Shown: positions 1-6,622, numbered from the stretch's first letter. The stretch is 8,551 nt of DNA from JASMHC01 sp042092935 (GCA_042092935.1 JBELFK010000123.1:1-8551); one strand, 5' to 3'. Program-made: numbers and translations. Notes: generated by a model from the letters alone, not told the origin.

Positions 1-51
1 TTTGCGGTGCCCGAACGCTACTTTGGTGGGGTTAACCAGCGACTAACGCCG

Positions 52-3000
52 CTAAGCCACCAGTTGCGAGGCCTTCTTAAGATCAACCGACACAAGCTGG
101 CTGACGCCCTGTTCCTGCATGGTCACGCCAAACAACCGATCCATCCGCGCCATGGTCACAGCGTGGTGCGTGATTATCAAAAAGCGAGTATCCGTGCGGC
201 GCACCATCTCGTCCAACAGATCGCAGAAACGCGTTACATTGGCGTCATCCAAAGGCGCATCGACCTCGTCGAGCACACAAATCGGGGCCGGATTTGCAAG
301 AAACACCGCGAAGATCAGCGCCAACGCCGTCAAGGTCTGCTCGCCGCCTGACAAAAGCGACAAGGTTGACAGCTTCTTGCCAGGTGGCTGGCACATGATC
401 TCGAGCCCGGCTTCAAGCGGATCGTCGCTTTCGACCAACACAAGATTGGCCTCGCCCCCACCAAAAAGATGCGTGAACAACATCGAGAAATTGCTGTTCA
501 CCTGCTCAAACGCCGTCAAAAGCCGCTCACGCCCTTCCGAGTTCAGATTGTTGATCCCGCGACGCAACTCCTTGATCGCTTCCTCAAGATCGGTTTTTTC
601 CGACACGAGGTGATCGTGTTCTTCCTGAACCTCTTTGGCGTCCTCTTCCGCACGCAGGTTCACGGCCCCCAAAGCATCGCGCTGGCGACGCAACCGGTTG
701 ACGTCGCCCTCGACTTGCTCGGCACCGTCCATCTCGTCAGGATTGCCACCCAATTGCTCAAGCAGCCCTTGCGGTGTCATCTCTTGATCCTCGGAAATCC
801 GCTCGGCTGCATAGGCCACGGTTTCTCGCGCGGCGTCCGCACGGGCTTCGGCGCGGGCACGGGCTTCGCGGGCTTCTGAGGCCGCGCGCTCCGCTGTCCG
901 TTCGGCTTCTTTGGCGGCGCTTAAAGCCGCCTCGCCACCGACAAGATTATCCGACGCCGTCGCCTTGCGTGCCTCGGCCGTCGAAATTGCCGCGTTCAAC
1001 TCGTCGCGCTTGGCAGCGATTTCATCGGGCGCCGCCGTTGCGTCTTTCAACTCGGCCTCCGACGTCTCTTTGCGCTCAATCAACTCAGCATTGCGCGTCT
1101 TGGCGGTCTCGAGCCTGTGTTTCCAGCCGCTGACCTCTTTCGTGATCTCTTGCTGTCGCTTGAGACGCGCAATCCCTTCGCGACGCAATTCATCATGGGC
1201 CGAGCGGCGGCTCATCATCGACATACGCGCGGCCTCGACGGTCATTTTCACGTCTTCAACGCGACCACGGGCCGTCGCGAGATCCTCTAGCCCCTCCAAG
1301 GACCGTTGCGCCTCGTTCAAATTCACTCGCGCTTCCATCGCCGCTTCTTCGTGACGCTTCACCGCCAGATCGAGACTTTCCAGCTTGCCCTCGGCCAGAT
1401 TGCGATCCGCCTCGGCGCGGCTGAGCGACCGCCCTGCTTCCGCCATCAACCGATCCGCATCGCGTCGGGCGTTACGGGCGGCTTGATCTGCTTCGGTCAA
1501 CTCGCGCAAACGCGCGCTCAGAACCTCATGCGCTTGCATCGCGCCCTCGGCGCGCGCCGTTGCCCGCGAAAGTTCTTGCTTCAATTCCTCAAGCCGGTTG
1601 AGTTGCTGCAACCGAAGCGCCGCCGCCGAGGGCGCGTCTTCGGCCCAGGCCCGATAGCCGTCCCATCGCCACAGATCACCTTCGAGGCTGACCAACCGCT
1701 GACCGGGTTTTAGCAAGTGTTGCAAGGCCGGGCCTTCGTCCACATCCACCAGCCCGATTTGCGACATGCGCCGCACCAAGGCATCTGGCACCGACACGTG
1801 GTTGACCAAGGACGTGATCCCCGATGGCAACGGCTGGTCACTGTCGTAGGGGGGCATGACGACCCAACCCGACGGACCGTCGCCTTCGACCTCGGGCGCG
1901 CGCAGGTCATCCGCCATCGCCGCCCCAAGCGCTTTTTCAAAGCCCTGTTCGACCTGCAACCGGTCGAGAACCTGACCCCCTTCGGCCGTGTCGCGCTGCA
2001 CCAAACGTGCCAATGCTGTTGTCTCAGCCGAAAGCGCATTTACCTCGCCCTCAGCTTCGGACCGTTCGGCGCGGGCTTCGACCTCTCGCGATTGGGTTTC
2101 TGCACGGGAAACTTCCGTTTCCGCCAGAGTTTCATCCGCTTTTACGGCGGTTTCGGCTGCAACCGCTTCGGCGCGTTTCGCCGCTTCGAAATCCGTTTCC
2201 GCCTTGGTCAGCGCGGCCTTTGCCGACGACACCGCATCGCGGGCGCGCTGCGCCTCGGCGTTGCTTTTGTCCATGGTCTTTTGGCTATCGCTCAACAAGC
2301 GCTGCGCCGAATGGTGACGGGCCGACAAACGCGCCACGTCTTCCGTCAAGGTCGACAGGTCCTGTTCGCATTGCTGCAAGATCGACGCCGCATCGCTGGC
2401 CGCATCCGAGGCCAGTTGCAGCCGATCCGCGTGGCCCTCGGACGCTTTCGCGGTTTCGCGCGCTTCCCATTCCAACCGCTCGATTGTCTCGCCCGCATCG
2501 CGGTTCAATCCAGCCTCGCGGTCAATATCCAAAACAAGCTGCGATATGCGACTGCGAAGTTGCTCGATCTTTTGAACGGCCTGCGCTTCCTGGTCCTGAA
2601 GCGTGTCCCGCTGGACTTGCAAGCGTTGCAGAACGGCGGCGGCGATCGCTTCCTCTTCGCGCAGCGGAGGCACGGCATCCTCGGCGCGCTGACGTGCCTT
2701 GCCCGCATCACGTGCCGCGCTTTCGGCCTGCGACGCTGCGGTCATGCGCACCCGCAAATCATCCTCCGCCGCAAGTCGCGTCTCGTCAGCCTCTTTCCAA
2801 CGACGAAACAACAGCACGCCTTCGGCGCGGCGAAGCTCTTCGCCAATCGCGCGATACCGTGCTGCCTGACGGGCTTGTCTGGCCAACTGGCCCAACTGAT
2901 TGGCAAGCTGCTCGATCACATCATCGACGCGGGTCAGGTTGCTTTCGGCACCGCGCAACTTCAACTCTGCCTCATGGCGGCGTTGATACAGCCCCGAGAT

Positions 3001-3507
3001 ACCGGCAGCCTCTTCCAGGACACGGCGGCGGTTCTTGGGTTTGGCGTTGATAAGCTCAGAAATTTGTCCCTGACGCACAAGCGCAGGTGAATGCGCACCG
3101 GTCGAGGCATCCGCAAACAGCATCTGCACATCGCGCGCCCGAACGTCTTTGCCGTTGGTCTTATAGGCGCTGCCCACATCGCGGGTGATCCGCCGCACGA
3201 CCTCAAGCACATCGCTTTCATTAAACCCCGACGGCGCAAGCCTGTCCGAGTTGTCAAGCATCAGACACACCTCGGCGAAATTGCGGGCCGGACGGGTCGC
3301 CGCCCCGGCAAAGATCACGTCCTCCATCCCGCCGCCACGCATGGCCGTCGGACGGTTTTCGCCCATCACCCAACGCAGAGCCTCAAGCAGGTTCGATTTG
3401 CCACAGCCGTTTGGGCCGACAACGCCGGTCAACCCGTCGGCGATAATCAAATCCGTCGGGTCTACAAAGCTCTTAAAGCCTGTCAGTTTTAGCCTATTGA
3501 AGCGCAA
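52..3507 (-). CDS. smc: Chromosome segregation/condensation ATPase Smc
   Basis: Smc is the ATPase of the bacterial condensin (Smc-ScpAB), which organises and helps segregate the chromosome. With the TTG start at 3507 the protein has 1151 residues, a normal Smc length. The N-terminal head carries Walker A GPNGCGKSN at 31-39. Long Ala/Glu/Arg-rich coiled coils run at roughly 165-495 and 625-985 around a hinge at about 505-620. The C-terminal head has the signature LSGGEQ (1052-1057), Walker B CVLDEVD (1077-1083) and the H-loop THH (1113-1115). The frame stays open upstream to an ATG at 3699, but those 64 codons do not look like Smc and cover the intergenic control sites. Family homology begins at RFNRLKLTGFKSF, directly after the TTG, with a weak AGAGA upstream as possible ribosome site. 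All ATPase motifs are intact. The hinge ends in GDLWRWDGYRAWA rather than the usual glycine-rich motif. The gene is divergent from the acetyltransferase gene, and scpA/scpB are not in the window. Confidence 0.96.
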   Translation of the reverse strand: MRFNRLKLTGFKSFVDPTDLIIADGLTGVVGPNGCGKSNLLEALRWVMGENRPTAMRGGGMEDVIFAGAATRPARNFAEVCLMLDNSDRLAPSGFNESDVLEVVRRITRDVGSAYKTNGKDVRARDVQMLFADASTGAHSPALVRQGQISELINAKPKNRRRVLEEAAGISGLYQRRHEAELKLRGAESNLTRVDDVIEQLANQLGQLARQARQAARYRAIGEELRRAEGVLLFRRWKEADETRLAAEDDLRVRMTAASQAESAARDAGKARQRAEDAVPPLREEEAIAAAVLQRLQVQRDTLQDQEAQAVQKIEQLRSRISQLVLDIDREAGLNRDAGETIERLEWEARETAKASEGHADRLQLASDAASDAASILQQCEQDLSTLTEDVARLSARHHSAQRLLSDSQKTMDKSNAEAQRARDAVSSAKAALTKAETDFEAAKRAEAVAAETAVKADETLAETEVSRAETQSREVEARAERSEAEGEVNALSAETTALARLVQRDTAEGGQVLDRLQVEQGFEKALGAAMADDLRAPEVEGDGPSGWVVMPPYDSDQPLPSGITSLVNHVSVPDALVRRMSQIGLVDVDEGPALQHLLKPGQRLVSLEGDLWRWDGYRAWAEDAPSAAALRLQQLNRLEELKQELSRATARAEGAMQAHEVLSARLRELTEADQAARNARRDADRLMAEAGRSLSRAEADRNLAEGKLESLDLAVKRHEEAAMEARVNLNEAQRSLEGLEDLATARGRVEDVKMTVEAARMSMMSRRSAHDELRREGIARLKRQQEITKEVSGWKHRLETAKTRNAELIERKETSEAELKDATAAPDEIAAKRDELNAAISTAEARKATASDNLVGGEAALSAAKEAERTAERAASEAREARARAEARADAARETVAYAAERISEDQEMTPQGLLEQLGGNPDEMDGAEQVEGDVNRLRRQRDALGAVNLRAEEDAKEVQEEHDHLVSEKTDLEEAIKELRRGINNLNSEGRERLLTAFEQVNSNFSMLFTHLFGGGEANLVLVESDDPLEAGLEIMCQPPGKKLSTLSLLSGGEQTLTALALIFAVFLANPAPICVLDEVDAPLDDANVTRFCDLLDEMVRRTDTRFLIITHHAVTMARMDRLFGVTMQEQGVSQLVSVDLKKASQLVA

Positions 3508-3537
3508 TCGTGTCTCTGCTGATTCAGGGTTCAAACA

Positions 3538-3566
3538 GCGTGGGCGACAAAACAGCCACCTGTCAA
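3538..3566 (-). promoter_or_regulatory. Possible smc promoter (-35 TTGACA)
   Basis: On the minus strand a perfect TTGACA lies at 3566-3561. At 17-bp spacing the -10 position (3543-3538) reads CCACGC, which is a poor match, so only the -35 half is persuasive. Transcription would start near 3531 and give a leader of about 25 nt before the TTG start of smc. Confidence 0.25.
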
Positions 3567-3582
3567 CAGCGCGAACCCATGA

Positions 3583-3610
3583 TGTGGACAAAATTGCCGA
3601 GTTATCCACA
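3583..3610. promoter_or_regulatory. Inverted pair of DnaA-box-like sites
   Basis: TTATCCACA on the plus strand at 3602-3610 is an exact match to the consensus DnaA box TTATNCACA. TTGTCCACA on the minus strand at 3583-3591 differs from it at one position. The two face each other with 10 bp between, so their centres are 19 bp apart. An AT-rich tract (AATATATT) abuts the right box at 3610-3617. The pair lies between the divergent smc and GNAT genes, about 17 bp upstream of the TTGACA in front of smc. The matches are read directly from sequence. DnaA binding and any effect on transcription are inference. There are too few boxes, and no origin-associated genes, to call this oriC. Confidence 0.5.
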
Positions 3611-3642
3611 ATATATTGAAACTCGCCCCCCCGTATAACGGC

Positions 3643-3672
3643 TTGACCGATGCGCAAAAAACCGTACCTAAT
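3643..3672 (+). promoter_or_regulatory. Candidate promoter of the GNAT-GFA gene pair
   Basis: TTGACC at 3643-3648 is followed after 18 bp by CCTAAT at 3667-3672, giving 5/6 and 4/6 matches to the sigma-70-type consensus. Transcription would start near 3679, leaving a short leader that contains the AGGA ribosome site (3688-3691) of the acetyltransferase gene at 3698. Confidence 0.35.
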
Positions 3673-3697
3673 TGAGACCCAAGCAGCAGGATACTTC

Positions 3698-4150
3698 ATG
3701 ACGGTTTCGATTGATCTCGAACATCCTCAGACCCCCGACGTTGAAGCCCTGCTTCGCGAAAGCCACACGCTTATGCAGGCGCTGTTTTCCCCCGAAGAAA
3801 ACCACTTCCTATCGCTTGATGAGCTTGCCGCCGACAATGTACGGCTGTTTATTGCCCGCGTTGACGGTCAGGCCGCTGGCACAGGCGCCTTGATGATTGC
3901 GCCCGGCTACGGCGAAATCAAATCCATGTATACCCACCGCGATTTTCGCGGGCGCGGTGTTGCAGACGCCATACTGTCAAAGATCGAGTCCGAGGCCCGC
4001 AAAAACGCCCTGCCCGTCCTGCGTCTGGAAACCGGCGATCTTTTGCACGAAGCCCAACGTCTCTATAGCCGCCACGGTTTTGTCGATCGTGGCCCGTTTG
4101 GCGATTATGAAGACAACGGCTCGTCTATCTTTCTGGAAAAACCGCTTTGA
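3698..4150 (+). CDS. GNAT-family N-acetyltransferase
   Basis: This 150-residue protein has the single-domain GNAT fold and probably transfers an acetyl group from acetyl-CoA to an amine in the cytoplasm; the substrate cannot be told. The acetyl-CoA pyrophosphate loop is visible as RGRGVA (84-89), after the strand GEIKSMYTH (72-80). The C-terminal part has the usual LYSRHGF (122-128) and a FGDYEDNGSSIFLEKPL tail, a pattern I associate with YsnE-like acetyltransferases. The frame could begin at 3650, but the ATG at 3698 has AGGA six bases upstream and gives a normal GNAT start, so I chose it. The gene overlaps the GFA gene by four bases and probably shares one mRNA with it. Confidence 0.85.
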   Translation: MTVSIDLEHPQTPDVEALLRESHTLMQALFSPEENHFLSLDELAADNVRLFIARVDGQAAGTGALMIAPGYGEIKSMYTHRDFRGRGVADAILSKIESEARKNALPVLRLETGDLLHEAQRLYSRHGFVDRGPFGDYEDNGSSIFLEKPL

Positions 4151-4533
4151 CGGACCTGTCCGGGCATTGCTTGTGCAAGGCCTGCACCTTCAGCCTGAGC
4201 GGATCGCACAACTGGGTCGGCCACTGCCATTGCGATAGTTGCCGCCGCGCGACCGCCAGCCCGATAACCACGTTCATCGGCCACCCTGACGGCGCATGGA
4301 CCCTAACCGGCCCCGTCGCGCGCTACAGGTCTTCGGCAAACGTGACACGGGCCTTTTGCAGCACATGCGGCAGTCCGCTTTTCTATCAGTCATCCGACAT
4401 TCCCGGCGAAACGCATTTCTACGCCGCATTGTTGGACGACCCCTTTGTGGCCGTGCCAACCGTACACTGGCATTTTGACGAAGCCCTGCCGTGGCTACAC
4501 ATCTCGGACACGCTGGACAAAAAGGGCATCTAA
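4147..4533 (+). CDS. GFA/CENP-V-like zinc protein
   Basis: This 128-residue protein belongs to the GFA family (glutathione-dependent formaldehyde-activating enzyme-like, also called Mis18/CENP-V-like). The Zn-binding cysteines are all in place: CLC at 8-10, CHCDSC at 27-32 and CSTCG at 71-75. Family members bind one or two zinc ions on a beta fold, but few have a proven enzymatic role, and the formaldehyde-glutathione function of the founder should not be carried over. The start is TTG at 4147, whose TTGA contains the TGA stop of the GNAT gene. GGA lies nine bases upstream, and the first Cys motif begins at residue 8 as in relatives, so translational coupling to the GNAT gene is likely. No functional link between the two proteins is obvious. 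Confidence 0.88.
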   Translation: MTDLSGHCLCKACTFSLSGSHNWVGHCHCDSCRRATASPITTFIGHPDGAWTLTGPVARYRSSANVTRAFCSTCGSPLFYQSSDIPGETHFYAALLDDPFVAVPTVHWHFDEALPWLHISDTLDKKGI

Positions 4534-4597
4534 GCCTGCGCATTTGACCTCGGATTGCAGAATGGTTGATTTCACACTGGATGAAGTCGCCAAGGTG

Positions 4598-4616
4598 TGG
4601 TCATATATTCTAACCA
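4598..4616 (+). promoter_or_regulatory. Possible promoter/operator of the FadR-type gene
   Basis: The 101-bp gap before the regulator gene holds an AT-rich core with TATATT at 4604-4609, usable as a -10 element, though no good -35 is seen. It is flanked by TGGT (4598-4601) and ACCA (4613-4616), an inverted repeat with an 11-bp spacer. FadR-subfamily regulators often bind TGGT/ACCA half-sites, but normally with a 2-3 bp spacer, so this could be an autoregulatory site only if the spacing is relaxed. Confidence 0.22.
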
Positions 4617-4634
4617 ATTGCCGAGAGTTTCCCC

Positions 4635-5399
4635 ATGCCCTTCCAAAAGGTTCAACCTGAAAAACTGTCCTCATCGGTCGTGCGCCAGATCGAGCTGTTG
4701 ATCTTGCGGGGTATTCTACGCCCAGGTGAACGGCTGCCGTCAGAGCGTGAGCTTTCCGAGCGCATGGGCGTCAGCCGCCCGTCACTGCGGGACGCCATAT
4801 CCGAGCTTCAGGACCGCAACCTGCTGACCAGCAAAGCCAACGCGGGCATCTTCGTCGCGGATGTCTTGGGCTCGGCATTCTCGGACTCGCTCGTGCAGCT
4901 TTTTGCCAGCCACGACGAGGCGGTGTTTGACTATATCGCCTTCCGACGAGACCTTGAGGGCATGGCCGCTGAACGCGCTGCCAATCATGGGACGGACACG
5001 GATTTGAAGGTGGTGCAGACCGTCTTTGACAAAATGGAAGCTGCGCATCTCAAGCGCAACCCCGAGGAAGAGGCCCAACTCGACGTCGAATTTCACCTTG
5101 CGATCATCGATGCCAGCCACAACATCATCATGCTGCATATGATGCGCTCGATGCTGCAACTGCTGCGCGAAGGTGTTTTCTACAATCGCGCCATAATGTT
5201 CAAGCAGAGGCTCAATCGGGCGACGCTTCTCGATCAGCACCGTGCGATCAACACGGCGCTTCAAAGCCGCGATCCTAAAGCCGCGCGCGCGGCCGTCGAA
5301 AGCCATCTGTCGTTTGTGGAAGACGCTCTACGCAATCACAAGAATGAACAGAAACACGAAGAGATCGCCCGCCAGCGCATCGAGCATCACACCAAATAA
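4635..5399 (+). CDS. GntR-family regulator, FadR subfamily (FCD domain)
   Basis: This is a 254-residue DNA-binding regulator. The N-terminal winged helix-turn-helix spans about residues 10-75, with the hallmark RPGERLPSERELSERMGVSR (29-48) followed by a recognition helix and a GIFV wing. The C-terminal FCD helical domain spans about 95-230. Its metal/ligand residues match the family pattern: Asp150 and His154 in LDVEFH, His202 in DQHRAI, and His224 in ESHL. Such regulators usually repress operons for uptake or breakdown of carboxylic acids (pyruvate, lactate, glycolate, glucarate) and release DNA on binding the acid. The overall look is closest to the PdhR/LldR/GlcC group, but the effector and targets cannot be read here. 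GAGAG seven bases before the ATG serves as ribosome site. No catabolic genes adjoin it. It converges on the ATP synthase operon with a shared terminator, so a link to that operon is not implied. Confidence 0.9.
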   Translation: MPFQKVQPEKLSSSVVRQIELLILRGILRPGERLPSERELSERMGVSRPSLRDAISELQDRNLLTSKANAGIFVADVLGSAFSDSLVQLFASHDEAVFDYIAFRRDLEGMAAERAANHGTDTDLKVVQTVFDKMEAAHLKRNPEEEAQLDVEFHLAIIDASHNIIMLHMMRSMLQLLREGVFYNRAIMFKQRLNRATLLDQHRAINTALQSRDPKAARAAVESHLSFVEDALRNHKNEQKHEEIARQRIEHHTK

Positions 5400-5430
5400 A
5401 AAAACCCGGGCGCTTCGGCCCGGGTCTTTT
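5398..5430. terminator. Bidirectional rho-independent terminator
   Basis: A perfect 8-bp GC-rich stem (ACCCGGGC at 5404-5411 with GCCCGGGT at 5418-5425) closes a GCTTCG loop. On the plus strand it is followed by TCTTTT, ending the FadR-type gene whose stop codon is at 5397-5399. On the minus strand it is followed by seven T (from A5397-A5403), a stronger tail, ending the F0 operon after atpF (stop at 5451). It therefore separates two convergent units. Confidence 0.9.
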
Positions 5431-5450
5431 GAATTCAACCGTGCGACAGC

Positions 5451-6014
5451 TTAATGCAGCTTTGCATCAACATCCTTGATGGCCGCTTCGATCAGGGCGT
5501 TGCCCTGTGCTGCGGACATTTGCGATGCAACGATCTCGGACGACGCTTTGATCGCGACGGTGATCGCCTGATCGCGGACTTCCTTGACAGCCGCCGCCTC
5601 AGCCGAGGCAATCTGATCTTCGGCAGCCGCCAAACGACGAGCGATCGAATTTTTCAGATCTTCCTTGGCCGCTTCCGCCGCCAATCGGGCTTCTTCTTTG
5701 GCCGCTTCAACGATGCGGTCGGCCTGAACCTGAACTTCTTTTTGCTTGCGCTCATAAGATGCCAAAACGGTCTGGGCTTCTTCACGCAATGCGCGTGCTT
5801 CGTCCAATTCGGATTTGATATCGTCTGCGCGCTTGTCCAGCAATCCCGCGAGGATCGACGGCACTTTGAAGTAGACCAGGATCGCGATGAACAGGATGAA
5901 CGCCATCGTAACGATGAAATCGGTGTTCTTCAGCGACAGGAAGGGGGTGCCTTCCGGGGCCGCCAAGGCCGGTGACGCCGCAATGATCGCGATAAGAGGT
6001 GCTAATATCCGCAT
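5451..6014 (-). CDS. atpF: F0F1 ATP synthase subunit b
   Basis: Subunit b is one of the two peripheral-stalk proteins that hold the F1 head still against the rotating c-ring. The protein has 187 residues. One transmembrane helix lies at about 33-50 (FIVTMAFILFIAILVYF), then a conserved VPSILAGLLDKR turn, then a long charged Ala/Glu/Lys helix to the end. Ahead of the membrane helix is a signal-peptide-like stretch, MRILAPLIAIIAASPALA, ending in ALA-APEG, which could be cleaved. The gene begins 4 nt after the stop of atpX. Its ribosome site AAAGGG lies inside the last codons of atpX, so translation is probably coupled. It is the last gene of the operon, followed by the bidirectional terminator. 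The split into b and b' is typical of alphaproteobacteria and phototrophs. Confidence 0.93.
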   Translation of the reverse strand: MRILAPLIAIIAASPALAAPEGTPFLSLKNTDFIVTMAFILFIAILVYFKVPSILAGLLDKRADDIKSELDEARALREEAQTVLASYERKQKEVQVQADRIVEAAKEEARLAAEAAKEDLKNSIARRLAAAEDQIASAEAAAVKEVRDQAITVAIKASSEIVASQMSAAQGNALIEAAIKDVDAKLH

Positions 6015-6018
6015 GATC

Positions 6019-6564
6019 TTACCCTTTCATCTGTGCGTTGACGGCTGCCGCGACAGCATCTGCATCCGCAGAGCTACCAAGTGCAGCAACGATTTCAGAG
6101 GCTGTGTCCGCTGCAACAGCTTTAACGGCTTCTAGTGCGCCTGCGCGGATCTCGGCAATGGCGGCTTCCGATTCAGCGGCCTTGGCGCTGATGTCGGTGT
6201 CGGCCTGACGAATTGCTTCTGCAAGCTCATCCGCCATTTCAGCTTTGGTCGCGGCAATGATGGCCTGTGCTTCCGCACGGGCATCGGCAAGCGCCTTGTT
6301 ATACGCCTCTTCCGCGTCGGCAGCTTTTTTCTTCAGCTCTTCCGCGGCGGCGATGTCATTTGTAATTGTCCCCTGGCGATCAGCCAGAACAGACGCGATG
6401 CGCGGCAGCGCGATACGCGACAGGACGAGGTAGATCACGATCAGGGTGACAATCAGCCAGAAAATCTGGTTGCCCCAATTCGAGAAATCCAACTGCGGCA
6501 TTCCCGGCGCAGATCCGGCGGCTTCAGCATTGTGGCTGGTAACCTTTGTGATGTCGGTCGCCAT
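6019..6564 (-). CDS. atpX: F0F1 ATP synthase subunit b'
   Basis: Subunit b' pairs with b to form the heterodimeric peripheral stalk in photosynthetic bacteria and alphaproteobacteria. The 181-residue protein has a Pro/Ala-rich N-terminal tail, then the membrane entry LDFSNWGNQIFWLIVTLIVI with the helix at about 33-52. A conserved LPRIASVLADRQGTI elbow (about 53-67) leads into a long Ala/Glu-rich helix for dimerisation. It differs from atpF by lacking the signal-like N-terminus. A strong GGAGGAGG ribosome site sits six bases before the ATG. It follows atpE after an 84-nt gap that holds a stable hairpin, and it is nearly contiguous with atpF. The symbols atpG or atpF2 are also used for this gene. 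Confidence 0.92.
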   Translation of the reverse strand: MATDITKVTSHNAEAAGSAPGMPQLDFSNWGNQIFWLIVTLIVIYLVLSRIALPRIASVLADRQGTITNDIAAAEELKKKAADAEEAYNKALADARAEAQAIIAATKAEMADELAEAIRQADTDISAKAAESEAAIAEIRAGALEAVKAVAADTASEIVAALGSSADADAVAAAVNAQMKG

Positions 6565-6594
6565 GGCGCCCTCCTCCGTGAACTTCCGGCTACA

Positions 6595-6622
6595 CTGGGT
6601 GGAAACCTATGCTTCCACCCAG
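6595..6622 (-). promoter_or_regulatory. Intercistronic mRNA hairpin between atpE and atpX
   Basis: A perfect 10-bp inverted repeat (CTGGGTGGAA at 6595-6604 with TTCCACCCAG at 6613-6622) closes an 8-nt loop in the atpE-atpX gap of the operon mRNA. No T-run follows on the minus strand, so it is not a standard intrinsic terminator. It ends about 17 nt before the atpX ribosome site. Inference: it may protect or process the 3' end of the atpE message and help the many-copy c subunit to be made in excess over b and b'. Confidence 0.7.

Noticed and set aside
7..351. Plus-strand open frame covering the 3' end of smc
   Set aside because: It overlaps the conserved C-terminal head of Smc in antisense and shows no recognisable protein or ribosome site.
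1717..3090. Long plus-strand open frame (about 457 codons) opposite smc
   Set aside because: It lies wholly antisense to the well-conserved Smc coding sequence, has Arg/Cys/Phe-rich composition without recognisable domains, and is a usual by-product of GC-rich codon use.
3521..3525. GANTC (CcrM-type) site near the smc start, and another in the atp -35 region
   Set aside because: GANTC also occurs inside several coding regions of this window, so these two positions are not distinctive.
3583..3617. Idea that the DnaA boxes and AT-rich tract mark a replication origin
   Set aside because: There are only two boxes, no extended AT-rich unwinding region, and none of the genes that usually flank oriC or plasmid origins.
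4782..5306. Minus-strand open frame opposite the FadR-type regulator
   Set aside because: It is antisense to a clearly assigned gene and its product has no family features.
5454..5975. Plus-strand open frame opposite atpF
   Set aside because: It mirrors the Ala/Glu-rich coding strand of subunit b as Phe/Arg/Gly-rich nonsense and has no support of its own.
6595..6622. Idea that the atpE-atpX hairpin is an intrinsic terminator
   Set aside because: No T-run follows the stem on the transcribed strand, and the essential b' and b genes lie downstream.
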